Shown here: positions 1-13,751 of the stretch, one piece after another | Position numbering within the stretch: position 1 is the first letter of the stretch | Layout of the letters: every line of letters begins with the position of its first letter | NCBI GenBank assembly: GCA_035307785.1 | Contig: DATGHS010000203.1 | Location: forward strand, 1 to 22,143 | Direction: 5' to 3' | Length of the DNA: 22,143 bases | Origin: DATGHS01 sp035307785 | Lineage (GTDB): Bacteria; Planctomycetota; Planctomycetia; Gemmatales; Gemmataceae | Notes under the pieces: model-generated | What the model was told of the DNA's origin: nothing | Databases searched by the model: none | Seen by the model: the letters and a program-made list of their open reading frames with translations, nothing else | Made by a program: the position numbers and the translations under genes

Positions 1-2
1 TG

Positions 3-251
3 CAACATGAAGCGGAGTTGCAGCGCGAAGAATACACTCGCAAGGTCGCCGAGGCCGAAAAGCAGGCCGCAGAAGCCGCCGCCCTGCGTGAGCGCCGCGC
101 AAGATTGCAGGCTAATGATCGCGTGCAGGTGGCTCGTTTCGATCAGCCGGGGAAAATCATTCGTATCGACCACCGCAAAAACCTTGCGGTTGTCAGCGTG
201 GGCTTAGGTCAGTGGGAAGTGCCATTGGAGGAGATTCTTCCGCTGGAATGA
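3..251 (+). CDS. C-terminal end of a MutS2-like protein (partial, 5' cut by window)
   Basis: The frame is open from the first bases of the window, so the TTG at 18 is not taken as a start; this is the last ~82 residues of a longer protein. It shows a charged Ala/Glu/Arg-rich helix of coiled-coil type, followed by a small beta domain beginning 'NDRVQVARFDQPGKIIRID' and ending 'WEVPLEEILPLE'. That order, coiled coil then a KOW-like beta domain with a 'V(P/K)xxxLE' end, is what lies between the ATPase core and the Smr nuclease domain of MutS2. Here the protein stops right after the beta domain, so no Smr domain follows. MutS2 acts on branched DNA or stalled ribosomes in other bacteria; whether this one does cannot be judged from the tail. 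Its last 59 bases overlap the end of the convergent CbiM-like gene. The family call is an inference from a short stretch. Confidence 0.55.
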   Translation, partial: QHEAELQREEYTRKVAEAEKQAAEAAALRERRARLQANDRVQVARFDQPGKIIRIDHRKNLAVVSVGLGQWEVPLEEILPLE

Positions 252-1077
252 CACAACGCGCTTCCTGTTCACGTTCTCCGGTTCGAAGCGGAGGGGCGTA
301 TGTGGGCGGCTCATAACCAGGCAGCAATTGCGGCCGAACTTTGGCTAGAAAGGAACAGGTGAAGCCGACAATCACGCCTTCGATCAATGCCAACGGCAAA
401 TGCGCCGCCATGAGCAAAAGAGCAACGGCGGTCCAATCTTCTTCACCGCCACGAGCTAGCACGATTCCCGTCAGGAGGGCTGTCAAAACCACGGCCGAAC
501 AACCGACTAGAAAGCCGCTCACAAAGATGATTCCCAAATTCAAGCCACGTGCCGCGAGCCTGGTAATCACGACCACAGCCGGAACGAGAGCCAATGCGCC
601 CGGGAAAAACAAGCAGAGGAGGGCAAGCGCCATCTCTTTGGCGCCTGCCAAGAGCGAATGCACGCAGTAGTGGTAAAGTGGCCGGGCCAGCAGCGCCGGG
701 ATAAGCATCGTGCAGGAGTTCACGCCGATCATCTGCAGCCCGCCGTGTCCCAGTAGAAAAGCTTGTAGAGCCACACCGATGGGAATGGCCAGGCAGGCCC
801 GCCGGCCGAGAACCAAGCCAACCAATCCATTGAGCAGCAAATGCACGCTCGTCGGGCCGAGGCTCACATGGATGAGTGTGGCCACGAAAAATGCGGCAGT
901 TAGCAAAGCGGTCCAAGTTATCGGTTCTTCACGGGAATGGGGATTCCCAACGCGCAGAGAACGAAGTCCCAGACCAAGAAATATGACGAGTAGCCCGTAG
1001 CCGCCCAGCCACACCGGCCAGTAGAGAACGCCGTCGGATATGTGCACGGCCCACAGAGGCAGAAAATGGATCAGCAT
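193..1077 (-). CDS. cbiM: CbiM-type cobalt/nickel ECF transporter substrate-binding membrane protein
   Basis: Polytopic membrane protein of the CbiM/NikM family, the component that binds Co2+ or Ni2+ and associates with CbiQ and the ATPase CbiO. With Met1 at the ATG at 1077, the family signatures are 'VHISDGVL' (residues 11-18, His12), 'GPTSVHLLLNG' (74-84, His79), 'LGHGGLQMIGVN' (109-120) and 'AHLPLALIEGVI' further on. About seven hydrophobic segments are visible, and the tail after them is hydrophilic and Pro/Glu-rich. Possible starts are TTG 1095, ATG 1077 and GTG 1047; none has a strong ribosome-binding site. ATG 1077 supplies a short hydrophobic leader ending 'LWA', whereas GTG 1047 would begin the protein directly at Met-His-Ile. 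No cbiN, cbiQ or cbiO lies in the window, so it looks like a single-gene unit. Its 3' end overlaps the convergent MutS2-like gene by 59 bases. Confidence 0.85.
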   Translation of the reverse strand: MLIHFLPLWAVHISDGVLYWPVWLGGYGLLVIFLGLGLRSLRVGNPHSREEPITWTALLTAAFFVATLIHVSLGPTSVHLLLNGLVGLVLGRRACLAIPIGVALQAFLLGHGGLQMIGVNSCTMLIPALLARPLYHYCVHSLLAGAKEMALALLCLFFPGALALVPAVVVITRLAARGLNLGIIFVSGFLVGCSAVVLTALLTGIVLARGGEEDWTAVALLLMAAHLPLALIEGVIVGFTCSFLAKVRPQLLPGYEPPTYAPPLRTGEREQEARCVIPAEESPPMALPTDLSPR

Positions 1078-1172
1078 CGCCAAGATTAGTGTCAAACTCG
1101 GAGTAAAGAACCCGGCTTTGTCCGCCGGTTTTCAAGCTCGAAAAAAAAAACGCGATACACAGAAAAATTTAT

Positions 1173-1201
1173 TTGACGCAAGCCCGTTGGACTATTACAA
1201 A
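1173..1201 (+). promoter_or_regulatory. candidate sigma70-type promoter for the small LTxxQ-like gene
   Basis: TTGACG (1173-1178) is followed after 17 bases by TACAAA (1196-1201), 5/6 and 4/6 matches to the -35 and -10 consensus. It lies about 85 bases before the ATG at 1285, in the 207-base gap between divergent genes, which also holds a run of ten A at 1141-1150. This is a pattern match only. Confidence 0.3.
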
Positions 1202-1284
1202 CAATACGCACGCGCTTGTTGAGGAGCAATTCATCCAAGGCCGGTCGTCAATCCTGGTTCTTTTCCTACTAATTGGGGGTACAG

Positions 1285-1635
1285 ATGAAACGATTGATCG
1301 TGGCGGTCGCGCTGATTGTCCCAATGATCTTGTTATCGGGCAGTTCGTCCGGTCAGGATACGCCGAAGGAAAAGGGGTATACCCCATCGGGATGGAAGAC
1401 CCTCAACCTCACAGGGGAGCAAAAAACAAAGTTGTCATCCATACGGGCAGATTACAAGGCGAAGATAGACGAACTGAACAAGAAAATTGAGGAATTGAAA
1501 AAGGAAGAACATGCCAAAATGGTCGATGTGTTGAGCGACGCCCAGAAGGACAAGCTCAAGTCCATCGTTGGTGTACCGGATTCCTCAAAGCCCGATGACA
1601 AGAAATCACCGGACAAGAAACCTTCAGACAAGTAG
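1285..1635 (+). CDS. small exported LTxxQ-like (Spy/CpxP-like) protein
   Basis: The predicted protein has 116 residues. Residues 1-22 form a signal peptide (Lys-Arg then a hydrophobic stretch), so it should be periplasmic or surface-located. 'LTGEQ' at 42-46 and 'LSDAQ' at 83-87 are LTxxQ-like motifs flanking a strongly charged Lys/Glu helix (about 50-78) with coiled-coil character. The C-terminus (100-116) is a Lys/Asp/Pro/Ser-rich tail. This arrangement recalls the Spy/CpxP family of small periplasmic helical proteins, some of which are chaperones or stress sensors; similarity is limited to the motif and helix pattern, so function is not assigned. The ATG at 1285 is chosen over the upstream TTG at 1273 because it has a GGGGG element 6 bases upstream and starts the signal peptide cleanly. 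A terminator follows 14 bases after the stop, so it is probably monocistronic. Confidence 0.75.
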   Translation: MKRLIVAVALIVPMILLSGSSSGQDTPKEKGYTPSGWKTLNLTGEQKTKLSSIRADYKAKIDELNKKIEELKKEEHAKMVDVLSDAQKDKLKSIVGVPDSSKPDDKKSPDKKPSDK

Positions 1636-1649
1636 GCCGCTGCTCGAAG

Positions 1650-1678
1650 GCTCAGGGACGAAAGTCCCTGGGCTTTTT
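1650..1678 (+). terminator. intrinsic terminator after the LTxxQ-like gene
   Basis: The 7-bp stem CAGGGAC/GTCCCTG (1653-1659 with 1664-1670) is closed by a GAAA tetraloop and extended by G-T and G-C pairs out to 1650/1673. Five T follow at 1674-1678. It acts on the plus strand; the convergent uvrA stop codon is only 5 bases beyond. Confidence 0.85.
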
Positions 1679-1682
1679 CATC

Positions 1683-8591
<6,909 letters not shown>

Positions 8592-8635
8592 AACCGGGAG
8601 TTACCTTCCGCATAGACGCATGGGGAGACAGGGTT

Positions 8636-8665
8636 AGTATACGCCTGTTGGGTGCGAGTAGACAA
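8636..8665 (-). promoter_or_regulatory. candidate sigma70-type promoter of uvrA
   Basis: On the minus strand TTGTCT (8665-8660) and TATACT (8641-8636) are separated by 18 bases, 4/6 and 5/6 matches to consensus. The -10 box is about 45 bases upstream of the uvrA ATG. No operator of a known SOS regulator was identified. Confidence 0.45.
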
Positions 8666-8872
8666 GGTGCGGCGGGCAAAGGGGCTTGCTGGTTCGCTTA
8701 TCCACATTTGAATTAGGTCGCGGTTTCATTGCAAAAACCGCCTTTCGCTAGAGTCACGCCCCCTTTTTTGGTGAAACGATGCAATGCGGCGATTCGTGGG
8801 AAGGAAATACCTGTTCTTTTCGTGTTTTTTCTTGACCTTTTGGCAGCTGCCTGGCTCTCCCAGTCAATTCTT

Positions 8873-8901
8873 TTGACATATCTTATCAAGCGTGTCATGA
8901 T
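8873..8901 (+). promoter_or_regulatory. candidate promoter of the sigma/anti-sigma unit
   Basis: A perfect TTGACA (8873-8878) is followed after 17 bases by CATGAT (8896-8901), 4/6 to the -10 consensus, about 80 bases before the sigma factor GTG. A 10-bp palindrome at 8842-8851 lies just upstream and could be an operator. Pattern match only. Confidence 0.4.
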
Positions 8902-8981
8902 GATGAGGCTGCACCAGCGAGCAATTCGCGCGCCCAAGGGAACTTTCTGCCCTTTCGCCGCGTCCATCATACGGGTATGCC

Positions 8982-9548
8982 GTGGAAGCGATTGATGACC
9001 GCCGGCTCATCCAGGAATGCCTGAAAGGCCGTTCTGCGGCTTATGGAGAGCTGGTGCGCCGGTATCAGGATCGCCTGTTTAATACGGTATACAGACTGGT
9101 CGATAATGCCGACGACGCTAATGATGTAGTGCAGGAAGCGTTTATCAGCGCGTACCAGTCGCTGGAGAGCTTCAAAGGCGACGCCCAGTTTTTCACCTGG
9201 CTGTATCGCATTGCGATGAACGCAGCCATCAGCCTGAAGCGCAAGCGCAAGGTAGCTCTGAGCATCGAGACCGGCAGCAAGGGCGACCTGTCGATTGACC
9301 CCATCGACGAGACGGCGTTTAACCAGCCGGGCGATTCGCTGGAACAGCAGGAACAGGAAGCGCAAATACGCGATGCGTTGAATAAGCTATCGCCGGAACA
9401 TAAGGCCGTGCTGATTCTCAAGGACATTGAAGGACAGAAGTACGAGGTCATAGCCGAGATTCTGCAAGTTCCCATCGGCACGATTCGGAGCCGCTTACAC
9501 CGGGCTCGTATGGAGTTGCGGGAACTGATGCAGAAGGATGAAGAATAG
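8982..9548 (+). CDS. ECF-subfamily RNA polymerase sigma factor
   Basis: The predicted protein has 188 residues, the normal size for an extracytoplasmic-function sigma-70 factor, with region 2 and region 4 but no region 3. Region 2 spans about 20-88, with the core-binding 'DDANDVVQEAFISAY' segment and 'FFTWLYRIAMNAA' for -10 recognition. After an acidic linker (95-125), region 4 spans about 128-183 and ends in the helix-turn-helix 'VIAEILQVPIGTIRSRLHRA' that reads the -35 element. The GTG at 8982 is the start that begins the first helix properly ('DDRRLIQECLKG'); the ribosome-binding site is weak. It is followed on the same strand, after a 113-base gap holding an inverted repeat, by a membrane anti-sigma factor. 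The pair is expected to respond to an envelope signal that cannot be named from the sequence. Confidence 0.95.
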   Translation: MEAIDDRRLIQECLKGRSAAYGELVRRYQDRLFNTVYRLVDNADDANDVVQEAFISAYQSLESFKGDAQFFTWLYRIAMNAAISLKRKRKVALSIETGSKGDLSIDPIDETAFNQPGDSLEQQEQEAQIRDALNKLSPEHKAVLILKDIEGQKYEVIAEILQVPIGTIRSRLHRARMELRELMQKDEE

Positions 9549-9550
9549 AA

Positions 9551-9628
9551 TTCACCGCCAAGACGCAAAGGCGCAAAGATTAGTGGTTGTTTGAGTTTTC
9601 TTTGCGATCTTAGCGTGTTGGCGGTGAA
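9551..9628. repeat. imperfect inverted repeat between sigma and anti-sigma genes
   Basis: The left arm 9551-9579 (TTCACCGCCAAGACGCAAAG then GCGCAAAGA) and the right arm 9599-9628 (TCTTTGCGATC then TTAGCGTGTTGGCGGTGAA) are reverse complements with a few mismatches and one indel, separated by 19 bases. The element looks like a mobile REP-type hairpin. It starts 2 bases after the sigma stop and ends 33 bases before the anti-sigma start. There is no T tail, so it is not a typical terminator. Confidence 0.85.
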
Positions 9629-9661
9629 ACGAAAAAGAGGTCCCCCTCACTGGTTGCTGTC

Positions 9662-10837
9662 ATGCTTTCCGAAAGAGTTCAAGAATTACTGAGTGCGGCT
9701 GTAGACGGCGAACTCACCGCCCGTCAGCGCGAAGCCGTTGACCAGTTGCTGGGCGAGTCGGCCGAGGCGCGCGCGTTGTATTGTGAAATGAAGCGCGATG
9801 CCGAACGCTTGCAGCACATGCGGCGCATTCGCCTGTCACAAGATTTCCCGGCCGTCATTCTCAAGCGCGTGGCGGAAAAGAAGCCGGCCCCGAATCGCGG
9901 CTTGAGCCCGATTGCCCGCTGGATGCCGGTGTGGGCGAACACGGTGGCCGCCGCCGCGGTCATCCTAGCCATTTGCGGCGCAACCACGCTGGTGGTCATC
10001 TGGAATGAACAGCAGAAGAAGGCTGGGATCGCCAAGGAAAACAAGAATCTACCCGAAAAGGCGCCGGCGCCAAGACTGATCGAACCGCCGGTCGCGGTGA
10101 AGCCCGCCAACAATGGGGCCGACAACGCGCGCGTGGAAAAGCTGCCTTTCCCGCCGTCCGAAGTTGTCGTGGAGACGGTCACCCCGTCGCCAATAATTCC
10201 GCAAGAGCCGAAAAAACCTGGTTTGGGCAGTCCGGGCAGCCCGAGCGTCGGACCATTGACACAAATTCCGCCACCGAAGTTATCGCCAATCATCGCGATG
10301 AAGGACCTAGATTTACCGGCCGAGCGTCAGAAGCTGATCGACGCGCTGAGAGCCGATCCAATGATCCAGATCGACTTGTTCTGCAAGGATTCGGCAAAAG
10401 CGAGCGAGAAACTTCAGAAGGCATTTGGGGGCCAAAAAGTCTTGGTTGATGCGGTGGCTCAGGAATGCCAAAGGCTGAAGGTCGCCAAGGTTCAGTATCT
10501 CTTCTATGTCGAGCATTTGACGCCGGACGAAATCGACCGCGTTTTACAAGCGGTTGCCGCTGAAGATCGAAAGAGCGAAAAGCAACTCGACAAGTTGGTC
10601 CTTCATTCGCTCGTGCCTTCCCAGTTGAAGCCGCTGCTCGGTGTCGAGCCGAAGTGGTTGCAAACCAAATCGTTGCCGGCGAAACCGTTTGAGAATCTGG
10701 TGTTAGTGTTGGTGTCTAACGGCAAGGTGACGAGCAACCCGGCCACGTCCAAAGATATCAAGCATTTTGTTGAGACGCGCCGGGAGAAACGGCCCGGCAG
10801 TGTGCCAGTCCTAATTTCGGTGCGCGAGCCCGAGTAA
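9662..10837 (+). CDS. probable membrane anti-sigma factor with large C-terminal domain
   Basis: The predicted protein has 391 residues. Residues 1-70 form a small helical cytoplasmic domain ('LLSAAVDGELTARQREAVDQ') of the type seen in anti-sigma factors, with no HxxxCxxC zinc motif; the only nearby cysteine is Cys41. One membrane segment lies at about 88-114. Residues 120-215 are Pro/Lys-rich and low in complexity, suited to crossing the cell wall space. Residues 215-391 form a folded domain I do not recognise, with alternating helices and strands. Position directly after an ECF sigma gene and the N-terminal architecture support a role in holding that sigma factor at the membrane. The C-terminal domain would be the sensory part; that is inference. 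The ATG at 9662 lacks a clear Shine-Dalgarno sequence. A strong terminator follows the stop. Confidence 0.8.
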   Translation: MLSERVQELLSAAVDGELTARQREAVDQLLGESAEARALYCEMKRDAERLQHMRRIRLSQDFPAVILKRVAEKKPAPNRGLSPIARWMPVWANTVAAAAVILAICGATTLVVIWNEQQKKAGIAKENKNLPEKAPAPRLIEPPVAVKPANNGADNARVEKLPFPPSEVVVETVTPSPIIPQEPKKPGLGSPGSPSVGPLTQIPPPKLSPIIAMKDLDLPAERQKLIDALRADPMIQIDLFCKDSAKASEKLQKAFGGQKVLVDAVAQECQRLKVAKVQYLFYVEHLTPDEIDRVLQAVAAEDRKSEKQLDKLVLHSLVPSQLKPLLGVEPKWLQTKSLPAKPFENLVLVLVSNGKVTSNPATSKDIKHFVETRREKRPGSVPVLISVREPE

Positions 10838-10856
10838 GACTTTTTCCGCAGGGGAA

Positions 10857-10891
10857 GCCCAGGGACTGCCGTTCCTGGGCTTTCTTTTTTT
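10857..10891 (+). terminator. intrinsic terminator after the anti-sigma gene
   Basis: The stem GCCCAGG/CCTGGGC (10857-10863 with 10874-10880) closes a 10-base loop and is followed by TTTC and then seven T up to 10891. It separates the sigma/anti-sigma unit from the VIT/vWA gene. Confidence 0.9.
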
Positions 10892-10996
10892 CTGCAACGC
10901 GGCTGTAACAATTCGGCAGAAATAAATCGAAAACCACTCCTGTCTCGTTTATAGTGCAGAGAAGATATTTTCCGTTTCCCAAAGAGGGAGAGCGTC

Positions 10997-13537
10997 ATGC
11001 GTTACGCATTGCCTGCCGTTGTGGTGGGGCTGTGGATGGCTGCGAGTGTCCAGGGCCACGGGTTGCTCATTCCAGAAGATAAGAACCTGCCGCCGTTGGC
11101 GATGGTGAATCATCGCGTGCAGATCACTATTGAAGATCAGGTGGCCACCACGAAGGTAGAGCAGGTCTTCCGCAACCACACCGACCGGCAATTGGAAGCG
11201 ACCTACATTTTCCCGATTCCGAAGGGCGCGAGCGTCAACAAGTTCAGCATGACGGTGGACGGCAAGGAGCAAAGCGGCGAACTGGTAAAGGCGGATGATG
11301 CCCGCAAGGTTTATACCGACATCGTTCGCCGCACGCAGGATCCCGGATTGCTGGAGTACATCGGCAACAACATGATGCGGCTGCGCATTTTTCCTGTCGA
11401 GCCGAAGAAGGACTCAAAGGTCATTCTCAGTTTCCAGGCCGTGGTTCCTGCGGACGACGGCATTGTCGAATACATCTACCCGCTGAAGACCGACGGCAAG
11501 GCCACGCGCACGCTGGAAGAATTTTCCATTAAGGCTACGATCAGGTCGCAGCACGCTGTGCAAAATGTTTACAGCCCCACGCATGCCATCTCGTTGAAGA
11601 AGATTAGCGACAAGCAAACCGAAGTGACCTTTGAGCGCGATCAGGCGCTGCTTGACAAAGATTTCCAATTAATGTACTCGACGGGCAACAAGGAAATCGG
11701 CCTCACAACGATGTTCTACCGGCCGATCAGTAGCGAAGACGGCTATTTTCTGATGTTGATCTCGCCGCAGATTGAGCTGAGTAAGTCGAATGAGATTCCC
11801 CGTGACGTGGTGCTGGTGCTCGACACGTCCGGCAGCATGAGCGGTGTGAAGATGGACCAGGCCCGCAAAGCGCTCAAGTACTGTCTGCAGAATCTGAACC
11901 CTCAAGACCGCTTCGGGCTGATGAACTTCTCGACCACGGTGACGCGATATCGCGATAATCTCGTGGACGCCAATTCCGAACAGATCGACCACGCCAAACA
12001 ATGGGTGGACAAGCTCCAGGCTCGCGGCGGCACGGCTATTCAAGACGCGCTCAACGCAGCCATTGACATGCGCACCAAGGATGAAAACCGCAACTTCACG
12101 ATCGTCTTCTTCACCGACGGAGAGCCGACGATTGGCGAAACCAATCCTGACAAGATCGTGAAGGAAGTCTCGGCCCGGAATTCGGCCAACACGCGCATTT
12201 TCACTTTCGGCGTGGGCGATGACGTAAATGCTACATTTCTCGACCAACTGGCCGACCAGACGCGAGCGGTGAGCACCTATGTTCGGCCGGCCGAGGATAT
12301 CGAAGCAAAGGTGAGCAGCCTGTACAGCAAGATCAGCCATCCAGTATTGGCGAATCTGCGGCTGACGGTGGGCGAAAATGTCCGCCTCGAAGAAATGTAC
12401 CCGCCGAACCTGCCGGACCTGTTCTACGGCGGGCAGGTGATCGTTCTGGGCCGGTATTCGGGGCAGGGGAGTGCGGCGATCAAGCTCAGCGGCCTCATGG
12501 GCAAGGAGACGCGCGATTTCGTGTACGAAACCACGTTTGCTCCCAAGACCAATGAGGACCGCGAATTCGTCGAACAGATTTGGGCCCGGCGCAAAGTCGG
12601 CTACCTGCTCGATCAGATTCGCGCCAACGGCCAGAAGAAGGAACTGATGGATGAATTGCTGGCGCTGGCGAAAAAGTACTCAATCGCGACGCCGTTTACG
12701 AGCCACCTGATTGTGCCGGATGCGCGGATGCCCGTGGCAAGCGCTGGGCAGCCTAGCACGTTCCGAGGCATTCCAGGCATGGCGATGCCGGGTGGCGCGC
12801 CGAATATGGGGATTAACGGCGCGGGCGGTGCCGCAAGAGCCGGTACGCCGCTTGGGATTCAAGGCGGCGTAGGCGGATTTGCTGGCGGCGCTGGCATGCC
12901 CGAAGGTCTGGCGCCAAAAGCGCCGAACGCCCCGCCGACTAAGACACTCGACTTCGCCAAGGCCAACCAGAACAAGCCAGGCGAAGCCGGCGAAAAACGT
13001 GGCGGGTATCTCGACAAGCGACTCGATGAGGAGCTGGAAGCCGCGAAAAAGGATCCGAAAGCGGCCGAAGGCAAAGACGGCGCTGCTCGCCTGAAAGCCT
13101 TGGAAGACGCTAAACAACAGAAAAGCGCGTACGACCAGGCGCGTCAGATGCTCGCCAGCCGCCAGTATAAGGAAACCCAGAGCGGCAAGCTCGGCGTTGA
13201 TCTCTCCTTGGCCGCGAATCAGCTTCGTGCCCAAGACCGGCTCGCACCAACAGCCCAGCGGCAATGCAATGGCCGCAACTGCGTGGAACTCGGCGGAGTC
13301 TGGATCGACGACGGCTTCGATCCGGCCATGAAGCCGGTGGTAGTAAAGGCACAGAGCGATGCGTACTTCCGGATTCTCGAGAAATTCCCGAAGATGAAAG
13401 ATGTATATCGCCTCGGCAATCATCTCGTGTGGGTCACGCCGGCGAAGATGGCATTGGTCATCGATACCGATGACGGTGTGGATAAGCTGAGTGACGACGA
13501 GATAGAGAAGATGTTTGTGGGTAGTGACAAGAAATAG
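10997..13537 (+). CDS. secreted VIT domain and von Willebrand factor A domain protein
   Basis: The predicted protein has 846 residues. Residues 1-20 are a signal peptide ending 'ASVQG', so the protein acts outside the cytoplasm. A VIT (inter-alpha-trypsin inhibitor) domain covers about 30-165, with the typical 'NHTDRQLEATYIFPIPKGA' stretch. A vWA domain covers about 268-440 with a complete metal-ion adhesion site: 'DTSGS' at 276-280, Thr346 and Asp374. Residues 590-640 are Gly/Ala/Met/Pro-rich and low in complexity, 645-745 is charged and helical, and the C-terminal domain (750-846) contains 'CNGRNC', probably a disulfide, and 'GVWIDDGF'. vWA proteins of this kind bind proteins or surfaces through Mg2+; the ligand is unknown. 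GAGGGAG is 7 bases upstream of the ATG. A TATAGT at 10950-10955 may be the -10 element of its own promoter, after the preceding terminator. Confidence 0.93.
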   Translation: MRYALPAVVVGLWMAASVQGHGLLIPEDKNLPPLAMVNHRVQITIEDQVATTKVEQVFRNHTDRQLEATYIFPIPKGASVNKFSMTVDGKEQSGELVKADDARKVYTDIVRRTQDPGLLEYIGNNMMRLRIFPVEPKKDSKVILSFQAVVPADDGIVEYIYPLKTDGKATRTLEEFSIKATIRSQHAVQNVYSPTHAISLKKISDKQTEVTFERDQALLDKDFQLMYSTGNKEIGLTTMFYRPISSEDGYFLMLISPQIELSKSNEIPRDVVLVLDTSGSMSGVKMDQARKALKYCLQNLNPQDRFGLMNFSTTVTRYRDNLVDANSEQIDHAKQWVDKLQARGGTAIQDALNAAIDMRTKDENRNFTIVFFTDGEPTIGETNPDKIVKEVSARNSANTRIFTFGVGDDVNATFLDQLADQTRAVSTYVRPAEDIEAKVSSLYSKISHPVLANLRLTVGENVRLEEMYPPNLPDLFYGGQVIVLGRYSGQGSAAIKLSGLMGKETRDFVYETTFAPKTNEDREFVEQIWARRKVGYLLDQIRANGQKKELMDELLALAKKYSIATPFTSHLIVPDARMPVASAGQPSTFRGIPGMAMPGGAPNMGINGAGGAARAGTPLGIQGGVGGFAGGAGMPEGLAPKAPNAPPTKTLDFAKANQNKPGEAGEKRGGYLDKRLDEELEAAKKDPKAAEGKDGAARLKALEDAKQQKSAYDQARQMLASRQYKETQSGKLGVDLSLAANQLRAQDRLAPTAQRQCNGRNCVELGGVWIDDGFDPAMKPVVVKAQSDAYFRILEKFPKMKDVYRLGNHLVWVTPAKMALVIDTDDGVDKLSDDEIEKMFVGSDKK

Positions 13538-13550
13538 TATCAATCGCATA

Positions 13551-13663
13551 TGCCCACGGATGAACGCGGACTTCGTAACACGGATTTACACGGATCAAAA
13601 GGTTTAGAACAATTCCTTGTCCGTGTTCATCCGTGTTATGAAATCTGTGTTCATCCGTGGCCA
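13551..13663. repeat. long inverted repeat (CACGGATGAAC family-like)
   Basis: Arms 13551-13594 and 13620-13663 are 44 bases each and reverse complementary with 7 mismatches, around a 25-base spacer. Each arm itself contains repeated CACGGAT/ATCCGTG units. It lies between the VIT/vWA stop and the TIM-barrel gene. From memory, very similar sequences recur in many environmental bacterial genomes; this was not checked. Confidence 0.9.
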
Positions 13664-13751
13664 TTTTTTCCTCCCTCTGGCCATTGCACGCACTTCCGGC
13701 CACAATGCGGGTACACGGTTTTCACCACCCCACTCTCCTGGAGACGACATC

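Larger units (their letters stand above)
8592..8981. other. divergent intergenic region between uvrA and the ECF sigma gene
   Basis: This is 390 bases with no convincing gene. It holds a candidate uvrA promoter (8636-8665, minus), a small inverted repeat GCGGTTT/AAACCGC (8720-8726 with 8735-8741) lacking a T tail, a perfect 10-bp palindrome GGCAGCTGCC (8842-8851), and a candidate plus-strand promoter (8873-8901). Short open frames here (for example 8713-8970 minus) have no recognisable protein content. Confidence 0.7.

Noticed and set aside
1112..1132. CCGGC/GCCGG hairpin followed by TTTT resembling a terminator
   Set aside because: On the plus strand no gene precedes it, and on the minus strand it has no T tail; the 5-bp stem is too weak to call.
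8713..8970. Minus-strand 85-residue frame in the uvrA/sigma gap
   Set aside because: It has no ribosome-binding site or recognisable domain, and it covers both a candidate promoter and a palindrome.
10049..10293. Minus-strand frames inside the anti-sigma gene
   Set aside because: They are shadows of the Pro/Lys-rich linker codons of the anti-sigma gene.
13617..13751. Upstream in-frame extension of the TIM-barrel protein
   Set aside because: It begins inside an inverted repeat and would place 45 unrelated residues before a standard Tat signal peptide.
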